From Methylobacterium sp. B4 (GTDB lineage: Bacteria > Pseudomonadota > Alphaproteobacteria > Rhizobiales > Beijerinckiaceae), in the NCBI RefSeq assembly GCF_003201865.1, contig NZ_QJJJ01000002.1, positions 310,001 through 374,000 on the forward strand: a DNA stretch of 64,000 nucleotides, given 5' to 3'. Both the position numbers and the translations under genes were made by a program. Below the pieces are notes generated by a model. It saw nothing but the letters and a program-made list of their open reading frames with translations, ran no database searches and had not been told where the DNA came from. Each line of letters begins with the position of its first letter. The stretch's first letter is position 1. Below are positions 15,968 to 24,807 of the stretch, one piece after another.

Positions 15968-17195
15968 GACCGACTGGCTGCACCGGGCGCGCGAGGATCA
16001 GCTTCCGCCGCCGGAGCCTTGGACGACCTGGGCGGTGATCGGCGGGCGCGGCTCCGGCAAGACCCGCACGGGGGCCGAATGGGTGCGCGGCCTCGCCATC
16101 GGCGATCCGGTCTTTTCGAGCGAGCCGGTCGGCCGCATCGCGCTGGTCGGCGAAACCTTCGCCGACGTGCGCGATGTGATGATCGACGGACCCTCGGGCC
16201 TGCTCTCTCTGCCGCGGCTCGGTGGCGCTCGGCCGGTCTGGCAGTCGTCGCGGCGACGGGTCGTGTTCGAGAACGGCGCCGTCGCTTTAGCATTCTCGGC
16301 CGAGGAACCGGATTCCCTGCGCGGTCCCCAGTTCGGCGCGGCCTGGTCCGACGAGGTGGCCAAGTGGCGCAAGGCGGAGACCGCCTACGACATGATCCAA
16401 TTCGGGCTGCGGCTCGGCGACCGGCCGCGCGGTCTCGTCACCACGACGCCGCGGCCGGTGCCGCTGATCCGGCGCCTGCTCGCCGACCCGCGTACGGTCG
16501 TCACACGCTCGCGCACCGCCGACAATGCGGACAACCTCGCGCCCCGCTTTCTCGAGGAGGTGGTCGGCCGCTACGCCGGCACCCGCCTGGGGCGCCAGGA
16601 ACTGGACGGGGAGCTGATCGAGGACCGGGCCGACGCGCTCTGGACCCGCGATATCATCGAGCGCGCTCGGGTCGCCGCGGCACCGGCGCTGCAGCGCATC
16701 GTCGTGGCCGTCGATCCGCCGGCCTCGTCGCGGGCCGGAGCGGATGCCTGCGGGATCGTCGCAGCGGGCCTTGTCGCGGACGGAACGGCCTACGTCCTGG
16801 CCGATGCGACTCTGGAACGCGCATCGCCCGCCGCCTGGGCACAGGCGGCTCTCGCCCTCTACCACCGCCTCGACGCCGACGCGCTGGTGGCGGAGGTGAA
16901 TCAGGGCGGTGAGATGGTCGTCGCCGTGCTTGCGGAGGCCGATCCGAGCGTGCCGGTCGTGTCCGTGCGGGCGACGCGAGGGAAGATGCTGCGGGCCGAG
17001 CCGGTCTCCCTGCTCTACGCGCGAGATCGCGTCCGCCATGCCGGAGTGTTTCCGGCGCTGGAGGACGAGATGTGTGCCTTCGGGCCCGGGGGATTGCCGG
17101 GCGGCGGTTCACCGGATCGGCTCGATGCCCTGGTCTGGGCGCTTACGCACCTGTTGTTGTCGCCGACGACAGAGCCCCGCATCCGCCGGCTGTGA
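15891..17195 (+). CDS. GTA/phage terminase large subunit
   Basis: 434 aa DNA-packaging motor. Walker A is GGRGSGKTRTGAEWVRG (near residue 50), Walker B-like AAWSDEVAKW follows, with GLVTTTPRPVPLIRRLL and a C-terminal nuclease half starting VVAVDPPASSRAGADACGI and containing VAEVNQGGEMVVAVL and SPDRLDALVWALTHLL. Corresponds to GTA gene g2 (HK97-like, headful). It reads intact. Confidence 0.93.
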   Translation: MLHSRRQRRTTAFLNRLSPKHLRLLETDWLHRAREDQLPPPEPWTTWAVIGGRGSGKTRTGAEWVRGLAIGDPVFSSEPVGRIALVGETFADVRDVMIDGPSGLLSLPRLGGARPVWQSSRRRVVFENGAVALAFSAEEPDSLRGPQFGAAWSDEVAKWRKAETAYDMIQFGLRLGDRPRGLVTTTPRPVPLIRRLLADPRTVVTRSRTADNADNLAPRFLEEVVGRYAGTRLGRQELDGELIEDRADALWTRDIIERARVAAAPALQRIVVAVDPPASSRAGADACGIVAAGLVADGTAYVLADATLERASPAAWAQAALALYHRLDADALVAEVNQGGEMVVAVLAEADPSVPVVSVRATRGKMLRAEPVSLLYARDRVRHAGVFPALEDEMCAFGPGGLPGGGSPDRLDALVWALTHLLLSPTTEPRIRRL

Positions 17196-17245
17196 CGGTC
17201 GGCGCGGTTAATTTCACGTGAAACAACCTCGGTGGGGACCGTGCC

Positions 17246-18406
17246 ATGGCTGGATTCATCGCCCGGCTCGCCCGGGCTGCGGGTTACGTTCCCGCCACGA
17301 AGGCGAGCGCGGCCGTCGCGCTCTACGGCGAGGGCCGAGCGGTCTGGACGGCGCGCGATTACGGCGCCCTGTCGCGCGAAGGCTTTCAACGCAACGCGGT
17401 CGTGCATCGCTCGGTACGCTTGGTAGCGGAAGCGGCGGCTTCCCTGCCATTGACGCTGGCCGGTGCCGACGACGCGCATCCGCTGATAGCGCTCCTCGCC
17501 CGGCCGAATCCGCGCGAGGGCGGGATGAGCTTCCTCGACGGCGTCTACGGACAGCTTCTGGTCTCAGGCAACGCCTACCTCGAAGCCGTGGAGATCGACG
17601 GCACGCCCCGCGAATTGTTCGCGCTGCGTCCCGACCGGATGCGGGTGGTCGCCGGGGCCGACGGCTGGCCGGTGGCCTACGAATACACCGTCGGCGGACA
17701 ACGCATCCGCTACGAGCAGGTCGGCGCGATACCGCCGATGCTGCACCTCACGCTGTTCAACCCATTGGATGACCATTACGGCCTCTCGCCGATGGAGGCG
17801 GCTGCCATGCCGCTCGACATCCACAATGCCGCCGGCGCCTGGAACAAGGCTCTGCTCGACAACGCTGCGCGCCCCTCCGGGGCGCTGGTCTTCGCTCCGA
17901 CCACCGGTGCGGCGCTGAGCGACACGCAGTTCACGCGGCTCAAGGCCGAACTGGAAGCGAGCTACCAAGGCAGCGCCAATGCCGGCCGCCCCCTCCTTCT
18001 CGATGGCGGCCTCGACTGGCGCCCGCTCTCGCTCTCGCCGAAGGAGATGGATTTCGTCGAAGCCAAGGCGGCGGCCGCGCGTGAGATCGCTCTGGCCTTC
18101 GGCGTGCCACCGCTGCTCCTAGGCCTTCCCGGAGACAACACGCACGCGAATTACGCCGAGGCCAACCGCGCCTTCTATCGCCAGACGGTGATTCCGCTGG
18201 TCCGCCGCACGGCCGACTCGATTGCCCGCTGGCTGGAGCCGGCCTTCGGCCCCGTCCGCCTGGAGCCGGATCTCGATGCCGTCGAAGCTTTGGCCGCCGA
18301 GCGCGAGTCGCTTTGGCGTCGGCTCCAGGGCGCCGACTTTTTGTCGGACGCCGAGAAGCGCGAGGCGGTCGGCTACCCCGCTGAAATCCCGGCTTCCGGG
18401 GCCTGA
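17246..18406 (+). CDS. GTA/phage portal protein (HK97 family)
   Basis: 386 aa. RNAVVHRSVRLVAEAAASLPLTL, HPLIALLARPNP, LLVSGNAYLEAV, LTLFNPLDDHYGLSPMEAA, KALLDNAARPSGAL and FGVPPLLLGLPGDNTHANYAEANRAFYRQT are portal hallmarks. The portal ring joins capsid and tail and docks the terminase. Corresponds to GTA g3. Intact. Confidence 0.94.
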   Translation: MAGFIARLARAAGYVPATKASAAVALYGEGRAVWTARDYGALSREGFQRNAVVHRSVRLVAEAAASLPLTLAGADDAHPLIALLARPNPREGGMSFLDGVYGQLLVSGNAYLEAVEIDGTPRELFALRPDRMRVVAGADGWPVAYEYTVGGQRIRYEQVGAIPPMLHLTLFNPLDDHYGLSPMEAAAMPLDIHNAAGAWNKALLDNAARPSGALVFAPTTGAALSDTQFTRLKAELEASYQGSANAGRPLLLDGGLDWRPLSLSPKEMDFVEAKAAAAREIALAFGVPPLLLGLPGDNTHANYAEANRAFYRQTVIPLVRRTADSIARWLEPAFGPVRLEPDLDAVEALAAERESLWRRLQGADFLSDAEKREAVGYPAEIPASGA

Positions 18407-18461
18407 GGCCCCGGCGGGATCCGGCCGGAGCCCGTTCCCCTCCCTTTTGCCGAGGTCTCTC

Positions 18462-18938
18462 ATGGATGGCCACTTCACCGGCTACGCCAGCCTGTTCGGC
18501 GTGCCCGATCTCGGCCGCGACGTCGTCGCGCCCGGCGCCTTCGCCGCGAGCCTCGCCCGGCGGGGAGCCGGCGGCGTGCGGATGCTCTGGCAGCACGATC
18601 CGGCCGAGCCGATCGGCTCCTGGCTTTCCCTGCGGGAGGATGCGCGCGGCCTGCGCGTCGCGGGACGGCTCAACCTCGCCGTCCAGCGCGCCCGCGAGAT
18701 CGACGCGCTGATGCGCGAGGGCGCGCTCGACGGGCTCTCCATCGGCTTTCGCGTGGTGCGGGCTTCCCCCGAGCGCGGCGGCCGCCGGCTCGTCGCCGTC
18801 GATCTCTGGGAAGTCTCGCTCGTGACCTTCCCGCTCCAGCCCGACGCCCGGGTGATCCGCGCGGCGGCCCGCCGGCCTCCGGTCACGCTGCCCCGGCTGC
18901 GACCCGCCGCCCGGCCGCTGCTGACGGCCCGCGCCTGA
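18462..18938 (+). CDS. GTA/phage prohead maturation protease
   Basis: 158 aa U35-type serine protease that trims the capsid precursor. FTGYASLFGVPDLGRDVVAPGAF, the His motif MLWQHDPAEPIGSW, the Ser motif LDGLSIGFRV and LWEVSLVTFPLQPDA are present. Corresponds to GTA g4. ATG 18462 lies 55 bp after the portal gene. Confidence 0.93.
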   Translation: MDGHFTGYASLFGVPDLGRDVVAPGAFAASLARRGAGGVRMLWQHDPAEPIGSWLSLREDARGLRVAGRLNLAVQRAREIDALMREGALDGLSIGFRVVRASPERGGRRLVAVDLWEVSLVTFPLQPDARVIRAAARRPPVTLPRLRPAARPLLTARA

Positions 18939-18970
18939 GTCGATTCCCTTCACCACCCGATGAGGATGCC

Positions 18971-20044
18971 ATGACCGAGATGCGCTTCGAGACCAAGGCT
19001 CCGTCCGGCCTGCCCGAGAACAAGTCCGCGATGCTCGGCACCGAGGCGGTGCTCGACGAATTCGCCCGCACCTTCGAGGCCTTCAAGGAGGCCAATGACC
19101 TGCGTCTCGCCGAGATCGAGAGCCGCTTCGCGCCCGATGTCGTCACCGAGGAGAAGCTCGCCCGCATCGATGCGGCGCTGGATCAGGCCCGGACCCGCCT
19201 CGACCGGATCAGTCTCGACCGCGCCCGGCCGCCGCTGGGGGGTGGGGAGGCGCCGCGCGACGCCTCCGCGACCGAGCACAAGGCGGCCTTCGACCTCTAC
19301 GTCCGGGCGGGCGAGAGCGCCGGCCTGAAGCGGCTGGAGGAGAAGGCCTTGTCGGCCGGGTCGGGGCCGGATGGCGGCTACCTCGTGCCGCCGACCATCG
19401 AGCGGGAAGTGCTCCGGCGACTCGCCGAAATCTCGCCCATCCGCGCCATCGCGACCGTGCGCCTCGTCTCCGGCGGTCAGTACAAGCGGGCCGTTTCGGT
19501 CAACGGTCCCGCCGCCGGCTGGGTCGCCGAGACCGCGCCCCGTCCGCAGACCGATGCGCCGAACCTGTCGGAGCTGAGCTTCCCGGCGATGGAACTCTAC
19601 GCCATGCCGGCGGCGACCCAGACTTTGCTCGACGACGCCGTGCTCGACATCGATGCGTGGCTCGCCGAGGAGGTCGAGACGGCATTCGCCGAGCAGGAAA
19701 GCGTCGCCTTCGTCACCGGAAACGGCGTCGCCCGGCCGAAGGGCTTCCTGACCTACGACACCGTTGCCAACGCGAACTGGGTGCCGGGCAAGCTCGGTTT
19801 CGTGGCGACGGGGGCGGCCGGTGCCTTCCCGGCCAGCAACCCGACCGACGTGTTGTTCGACCTGATCTACGCTCTTCGCGCCGGCTACCGGCAGGGGGCG
19901 AGTTTCGTGATGAACCGGCGGGTGCAGAGCGCGATCCGCAAATTCAAGGATGCGGACGGCAATTACCTCTGGCAGCCGCCGCTCGCCGCCGACCGGGCCG
20001 CGTGTGCAGGACCCCATAACTTGAACATGACCCCCATAACCTGA
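18971..20044 (+). pseudogene. Major capsid protein, 5' part, interrupted by insertion
   Basis: Residues 1-344 of an HK97-fold GTA capsid protein (g5): an N-terminal coiled region (LDEFARTFEAFKEANDLRLAEIESRF), then KAAFDLYVRAGE, LSAGSGPDGGYLVPPTIEREV, FPAMELYAMPAATQTLLDDAVLDIDAWLAEEVETAF and MNRRVQSAIRKFKDADGNYLW. Native sequence ends at GCG 20000-20002; the ORF then reads 13 residues of transposon end to TGA 20042-20044. The missing 78 residues are at 33054-33290. Joined without the insert the gene would be 422 aa and in frame. Confidence 0.92.
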
Positions 20045-20063
20045 GTCGGATCGACCCCATAAC
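20003..20063. repeat. Left end with three CCCCATAAC sites
   Basis: CCCCATAAC occurs at 20012-20020, 20032-20040 and 20055-20063, followed by TTGAAC, CTGAGT and CTGGTT. The first site belongs to the terminal inverted repeat. Arrays of this kind are the transposase-binding sites of Tn7-like ends; that role is inferred here. Confidence 0.8.
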
Positions 20064-20125
20064 CTGGTTTCCGGGTCCAACCCCTCGCAACGGGGTCAGG
20101 GGCGCCCGCAGGGGTAGGGACGACG

Positions 20126-20599
20126 ATGAAGCTTGAAGAAATCTTCGAGGCCGACCGCGATGCCGGCATACCGCCCGAACTTCCCGAGCTCGTGGTGGAC
20201 TTGCCCGAGGCGCTCCTTCTCTCGTTGGGGCGCGACCTGAACGAAGGCCGGTGGACGCCCTCCTGCGTGAAGGGGCTCTACCAGCGCGTCGATCCGGAGC
20301 GCCCCGAGATGAAGCAGCGGCGGCATGTCCACGTCGCCGCCGAGAAGCACCTCAAGGCAGCCGGGAAGCAGGTCTCCTGGAACGACGACGGCTCGCGCCA
20401 CGACAGGCACAGGTTCAATGCGACCCTCGGGCAACGGAAGGACTACAGGGCCGTGGCCCGGGCGGCGCTAGGGCTCGGTGACGACGTCCAGCTTGAGCAC
20501 GTGACAGGCCGAACCCGGGGGAGTGCGACGACGGTGGGCATATACGAGCACCTGATCGGCCACGCGCACCATGAGCGGGTCTTCCTCGCGGCGCACTGA
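20126..20599 (+). CDS. DUF6367-like hypothetical protein
   Basis: 157 aa, first gene inside the left end of the island. Core motifs are VDPERPEMKQRRHVHVA, AAGKQVSWNDDGSRHDRHRFN and KDYRAVARAALGLGDDV, which resemble DUF6367 as I remember it. No signal peptide or membrane segment. Function unknown. ATG 20126 with GGGGTAGGG upstream. The gene is separated from the element end by only 60 bp, so its promoter may lie among the terminal repeats. Confidence 0.6.
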   Translation: MKLEEIFEADRDAGIPPELPELVVDLPEALLLSLGRDLNEGRWTPSCVKGLYQRVDPERPEMKQRRHVHVAAEKHLKAAGKQVSWNDDGSRHDRHRFNATLGQRKDYRAVARAALGLGDDVQLEHVTGRTRGSATTVGIYEHLIGHAHHERVFLAAH

Positions 20600-20691
20600 G
20601 GCCGACCAGCCCGAGGCAGGGCATGCCGCGGGCACGATGTGCCTTTCCGGCGTGCCCGCTAGCATCCGAATCGAGAGGTTCGGAGCCGACC

Positions 20692-21345
20692 ATGCGCGCA
20701 GGAACGGACGACCGCCAGATCATGGTCGGCATGGACAAGGAGCTGGTCGCCATCGGCATGGGCAACGGCGGCGGAGCCCAGCACAAGGCCAGCATGCGTG
20801 GCCTGGTCCGGCGCCTCGGCGTGCTGCCGGTCGCCGAGACCGTCCACGAGGCCTGCATCGACCCCTCCACCCTGCACGGTCCCACCCTCTACGACCACCG
20901 CGACAAGGGTCCGCTCTTCGGCACGGTGTTCGCCCTGACGCGCAACCCGCGGGAGTTCGCCCGCCCGATCAACATCTACAGCCTGCTCGCGGAGGAGGGC
21001 CGGGGCTCCCTGTTCCGCGCCGACGAGGACATCGACGCCCCGACCGGCCTCGTGACGGCATGGGTCGACGACGGCCTCGTCGTCGTCGCCCACCGCACGC
21101 GCTACCGCGACTATCTCGTCGAGGTCGAGACGGCCCTCCGGCGCGGCACCCTGGCGCTGCTCCACCCGGACATCATGCAGGGACCGTTCCTGGTCATCTC
21201 CGACCGCGTCCCCGAGACGCTCACCATCCCGACCTTCAAGCGGGACGCGGACCACAACCTCGCCGGCCGGTGCGAGCCCGGCTGCGTGTTCACCGTCCCC
21301 ACCTACCAGTCGGACTTCCAGGCGCTGGCGCCGGCCTTCCGCTGA
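20692..21345 (+). CDS. Hypothetical island protein (217 aa)
   Basis: Not recognised. ATG 20692 has GGAG upstream. Soluble, no signal peptide; contains MDKELVAIGMGNGGGAQHKA, LYDHRDKGPLFGTVFALTRNP, DAPTGLVTAWVDDGLVVVAHR and PDIMQGPFLVISDRVPETL. Composition and GC fit neighbouring genes. It follows the DUF6367-like gene by about 90 bp on the same strand and is convergent with the KfrA-like gene. Confidence 0.6.
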   Translation: MRAGTDDRQIMVGMDKELVAIGMGNGGGAQHKASMRGLVRRLGVLPVAETVHEACIDPSTLHGPTLYDHRDKGPLFGTVFALTRNPREFARPINIYSLLAEEGRGSLFRADEDIDAPTGLVTAWVDDGLVVVAHRTRYRDYLVEVETALRRGTLALLHPDIMQGPFLVISDRVPETLTIPTFKRDADHNLAGRCEPGCVFTVPTYQSDFQALAPAFR

Positions 21346-21354
21346 TAGGACGCG

Positions 21355-22092
21355 TCAGGCGGCGTCGTCCTCGGGCCGGCGCCGGCGGTAGCGCCCGCCG
21401 CCCTCGCTGGCGAACAGCTTCCTGAACTTGACGCGCTGGTCGACCACGCCCCGCAGCAGCTCCGGGCCCCACTCCCCGGGGAACTCCTCGGCCTCCTTCA
21501 CGACCTCGCGGCCAAGCTTCTCCGCGATGTCGTTCAGGTGCATCGTCTCCCGCTCGGGCAGGATCTCCCAGATCTCCTGCGCCACCCGACGCCAGAACTC
21601 GCGCGCCCGCACGACCTGCACGTGGCCCTTCATGCGTTCGAGCTCGTCGACGTACCACGCGATCTCCTTCCGCTGGGCCTCGATCACCACGTCGCGCGCG
21701 TCGACCATGCCCATCGCCTCGCTTCGGAGTTCGCGCTCGGTTGCGACCGCTTCCTCCATGCGTTGACGCTCCCGCTCCAGGACCATCGCCGCCTCCGTCT
21801 GGGCGGCCTTCCAGAACTCCACGCCCGCCTTCGCCAGGTGCGCCGACACCTTGTCAGGTAGCCCCGCGAGCTCGATCACCGGGCTGTAGGCGCGCTCCTT
21901 GGCCCAGTCCGACAAGTGGTCGCTGACAAGCTTGTTGGTGCCGGCCACACCGGCGTTGCGCTTCACGCGCGCCCACACGTTCCGAAGGGCGACGCGCTCC
22001 TTGCCCTCGGCCCGCAGCTGGTCCGCCGCGCGGAAGACCTCCCAACGCCGTGGGTCCTGGGCCCTCGCGGGGTCCGCCTTGCTCTTCGCCAT
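21355..22092 (-). CDS. KfrA-like DNA-binding protein
   Basis: 245 aa. The N-terminal DNA-binding domain (WEVFRAADQLRAEGKERVALRNVWARVK, then GVAGTNKLVSDHLSDWAKE) matches the KfrA_N type found on plasmids. A long helical region follows (AQTEAAMVLERERQRMEEAVATERELRSEAMG to ELERMK, residues about 95-165), expected to be coiled coil. KfrA proteins are plasmid autoregulators/segregation accessories. ATG 22092 has GGAGGG upstream. A 38-bp three-part palindromic site lies 62 bp upstream, with a second copy at 32733, near the right end. Confidence 0.75.
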   Translation of the reverse strand: MAKSKADPARAQDPRRWEVFRAADQLRAEGKERVALRNVWARVKRNAGVAGTNKLVSDHLSDWAKERAYSPVIELAGLPDKVSAHLAKAGVEFWKAAQTEAAMVLERERQRMEEAVATERELRSEAMGMVDARDVVIEAQRKEIAWYVDELERMKGHVQVVRAREFWRRVAQEIWEILPERETMHLNDIAEKLGREVVKEAEEFPGEWGPELLRGVVDQRVKFRKLFASEGGGRYRRRRPEDDAA

Positions 22093-22154
22093 CGCCCGCA
22101 CCCTCCGCAGGGCGTCAGGCTCGGGCGAACACGGTTAAGGAAGGGTGACGTCTC

Positions 22155-22192
22155 GTAGCGCGTAACCGATGGCGCTACCCGCCACGCGCTAC
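22155..22192. promoter_or_regulatory. Three-part palindromic site upstream of kfrA-like gene
   Basis: GTAGCGCGT (22155-22163), 8 bp, GCGCTAC (22172-22178), 5 bp, ACGCGCTAC (22184-22192). The outer arms form a perfect 9-bp inverted repeat. The same pattern with the same spacing occurs at 32733-32770. Probably the operator of the adjacent KfrA-like protein. Confidence 0.65.
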
Positions 22193-22251
22193 ATTCGGAG
22201 TCGAGAATCCCGCGATCCTCCCGGCTCGCCTTCAACACCGCGGACCTTCGG

Positions 22252-23745
22252 CTAGGTGCCCGCGCACTCAGTCCTGGAGGGAGGGCCCCGGTCCGGCAGA
22301 GGAGCCATCAACTCGAACGAGATGCCTCGCGGGTGATACTCGATCCGCGCGGTGCCTCCCATCTCCGTCGCCAGCGCCCGCTCGATCAGGCGCGTCCCGA
22401 ACCCGGTGCGCGAAGGCGCGACGACCGGCGGCCCACCGACTTCCTCCCAGCGCAGCCGCAGCCTAGGCGAGGTCGCCGCGTCCATAACCTCCCAGTCCAG
22501 GACCACGCGACCGCCTTCGTTCGAGAGAGCACCGTACTTGACGGCGTTGGTCGCCAGTTCGTGCAGCGCCATCGTGAAGGCCAGGGCGAGGCGCGGCTCC
22601 AGCCAGACCTCCGGGCCGTTGACGAGGAACCGCTGCCTCGCGTCGTCTTGGAAAGCGTGTAGGGCCTCGCCCACGACCTCCCCGAGGGACGCCCCCGCCC
22701 AACTCTCCCGGGTCAACACGTCGTGCGCAGCCGACAGGGACTTGACCCGGGCGACCAGGGTCTCCTGCGCGTCCTCCAGCGAGGAAGCGTTGCGCAGCGT
22801 CTGGCTCGCGATGGACAGCATCGTCGCCATCGAGTTCTTGACCCGGTGGTTCAGCTCGTCCGCAAGCAGCGCGCGGTGCTCCTCGGCCCGCTTGCGCTCG
22901 GTCACGTCGATGGTCACGCCCGCCATCGAGACCGGCGATCCGCCGCCGTCGTAAAAGGCCTGCCCCCGCACCTGCAGCCAGCGCACCTCGCCGAGCGGCA
23001 GCCGCACGCGGTACTCGATGTCGTAGTCGGCCCCGGTCTCGATGGACGCCCTGACGGCCGCCTGCATCCTGTCCTTGTCCTTCGGCAGGATGGCAGCGAT
23101 CAGGTCATCGTGCGTCAAGGGCTCGTGCGGCTCCCGCCCGAGGTTCCTCTTGCAACCGTCCGAGGGGAACAGGCGCATCCCGGCGATGTCGAGGGTCCAC
23201 GATCCCAGTCGACCGGCCTTGAGGATGAAGCGCAACCGCTCCTCGCTCCGCGCCAGGTCCGCGGTGCGACGCTCCACCTCCCGCTCCAGCGCGTCGCGGT
23301 CGGCCTGGACGCGGGCGAGCTTCTCGCGCTCCAGGGTCACGTCGAACTGCGAGGCGAAGAAGTAGGTGAGGTCGCCGTCACGGTCGAACACCGGCGAGAC
23401 CAGCAGGCGGTTCCAGAACCGCTCGCCGTCTTTCTTGTAGTTCAGGAGTTCGATCTCGATGGGAACCCGTCGCGCGACGGCGGCCCCGACCTTCGCGACG
23501 TCCGCGGCGTCGGTGTCCGGCCCCTGAAGGAACCGACAGTTCCGCCCAACGATCTCGTCGTGGTCGTACCCCGTCAGACGGGAGAAGGTGTCGTTGACGA
23601 AGACGATGGGGTTGTCGGGCAGGCTCGGGTCGGTGATCAGCATCGGCATGCGCGTCGCCCGGACGGCGGACACGAAGGGGTCATTGCTCGCGTCCATGCG
23701 AGCGAACTCGGCCTCGAAACGGCTGCGCTCCTTGAGGTCCGTCAC
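22252..23745 (-). CDS. LOV-PAS HWE-family histidine kinase (blue-light sensor)
   Basis: 497 aa from GTG 23745 with GGGGA upstream. An N-terminal LOV domain (residues about 25-130) carries the flavin motif GRNCRFLQG with the photoreactive Cys at residue 70, preceded by FVNDTFSRLTGYDHDEIV. A short coiled coil (DALEREVERRTADLARSEERL) leads to a second PAS domain ending ITIDVTERKRAEEHR-like sequence (GVTIDVTERKRAEE). The kinase core is HWE type: ELNHRVKNSMATMLSIASQTL, ALHELATNAVKYGALS, RLRWEEVGGPPV, GFGTRLIERAL. Related LOV-HWE kinases control the general stress response in other alphaproteobacteria. A single-domain receiver and an EcfG factor lie on the same island. Confidence 0.92.
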   Translation of the reverse strand: MTDLKERSRFEAEFARMDASNDPFVSAVRATRMPMLITDPSLPDNPIVFVNDTFSRLTGYDHDEIVGRNCRFLQGPDTDAADVAKVGAAVARRVPIEIELLNYKKDGERFWNRLLVSPVFDRDGDLTYFFASQFDVTLEREKLARVQADRDALEREVERRTADLARSEERLRFILKAGRLGSWTLDIAGMRLFPSDGCKRNLGREPHEPLTHDDLIAAILPKDKDRMQAAVRASIETGADYDIEYRVRLPLGEVRWLQVRGQAFYDGGGSPVSMAGVTIDVTERKRAEEHRALLADELNHRVKNSMATMLSIASQTLRNASSLEDAQETLVARVKSLSAAHDVLTRESWAGASLGEVVGEALHAFQDDARQRFLVNGPEVWLEPRLALAFTMALHELATNAVKYGALSNEGGRVVLDWEVMDAATSPRLRLRWEEVGGPPVVAPSRTGFGTRLIERALATEMGGTARIEYHPRGISFELMAPLPDRGPPSRTECAGT

Positions 23746-24084
23746 TCCATTCCCCAGTTTGCGCCTCGCGACGCATGCCCAAGTGCGCGACGTCGACCCA
23801 GCCCTAACATAAGTCCTCGCGCGGCGCCCGCCCTGCGCCTTTGGATCCACCGGCAACCCACGGCGCCTAGCCCGTGTAACCACGACGTTGGAACACGTGG
23901 TGCCGTCGGGCCTGATCTTACCCGACAGATCGTCGCCTCCGGGAGAATTTCGAAAGGCCAGGAAGGAAATCTCCCAGCCATCCGGGAGCATTTCCGCGGA
24001 GACAACAAGGCACTCCTCGATCAAGGAGCTAGTCCCTGGTTGCTCCTCGGGGCTCCGGATCGAGTTGGGCGACGTCCGCGGCCT
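23746..24084. other. Gap without a convincing gene
   Basis: Between the LOV kinase and the next minus-strand gene. The minus frame of the kinase stays open upstream to 24024 (MIEECLVVSAEMLPDGWEIS…), but there is no Shine-Dalgarno sequence, no homology I recognise, and a better start at 23745. It presumably contains the kinase promoter; I see no clear -35/-10. Confidence 0.4.
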
Positions 24085-24309
24085 TCAGGCGAGGTCCAGT
24101 TCGAGGGCTAGGTCCGTGAGGTAGAAGGCGATCCGGCGCCTCGCGTCGGGGTCCGGGCAGGCGACCGCGAAGCCGACGCGTAGCGTCTCGCCCTCGTAGC
24201 GCCGCATCACCGACTCCGCCATCAGCGCGGCCTCGCGCTCCGCCTGGGCGGTCAGGATCCGCCGGCCGTCGCGCGTGTCCAGCGTCACCTCGAAGCATGG
24301 GATGGTCAT
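24085..24309 (-). CDS. Hypothetical small protein (74 aa)
   Basis: MTIPCFEVTLDTRDGRRILT starts the protein, followed by a helix AQAEREAALMAESVMRRYEGE and a strand-rich end VGFAVACPDPDARRRIAFYLT. Soluble; family not recognised. AGGACAGG lies upstream of the ATG. The plan (short beta hairpin, helix, beta) recalls small regulatory proteins, without proof. Confidence 0.5.
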   Translation of the reverse strand: MTIPCFEVTLDTRDGRRILTAQAEREAALMAESVMRRYEGETLRVGFAVACPDPDARRRIAFYLTDLALELDLA

Positions 24310-24448
24310 CGCTCGCCTGTCCTGGTCGACCGACCGTGCGAGAGGCGAGGACCGGATCGAACGGACCTTAACGAACGGCGCGCCCGAACCGATCCGACGC
24401 CGGTGCGCCGTGGCGCCCGACGAAGGGCACTCCGGCGGATGGGCAGCC

Positions 24449-24739
24449 CTACCGACCCCGCTTGTAGCTCTGTATGGCGCCCTGGCGCCCAGGTGAGAGC
24501 TTCGACATGTGCTTCTGGAAGCAGGCCTGGGTCTCGGGTCCGTCCTCGGGCGGCATGTCCCCGCAGAACATGGTGAATTCGCCCATGCCCTGCTGCTTCA
24601 GGGCCGCCTTTTCCTCGGAGGACATGGGTGCCACGTGGGCGGCGTTCGCCGCGCCCGTGAGAAGCGCGCCGGACATCATGAGGCATGACGACACGATGAG
24701 TTTCCGACCCGGCTGGAAAAACGGGAAGGAAGCCGCCAA
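24449..24739 (-). CDS. Small exported protein
   Basis: Up to 96 aa from TTG 24739; a shorter start at the GTG before SSCLMM is possible. A signal peptide is visible (KLIVSSCLMMSGALLTGAANA, cut before AHVAP). The mature part, about 60 aa, has two cysteines (FTMFCGDMP, TQACFQKHM), enough for one disulfide, and ends LSPGRQGAIQSYKRGR. Function unknown. Confidence 0.6.
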   Translation of the reverse strand: MAASFPFFQPGRKLIVSSCLMMSGALLTGAANAAHVAPMSSEEKAALKQQGMGEFTMFCGDMPPEDGPETQACFQKHMSKLSPGRQGAIQSYKRGR

Positions 24740-24807
24740 GCCGGCAAACCTTTACAGGCGACGTCGCGATATTCGGTAAGTCCGGCAGGGCCCTGGCCGT
24801 GCAGAGC

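Noticed and set aside
23746..24024. Upstream extension of the LOV kinase frame starting MIEECLVV
   Set aside because: No ribosome-binding site and no recognisable domain; GTG 23745 with GGGGA upstream puts the LOV domain at the usual distance from the N-terminus.
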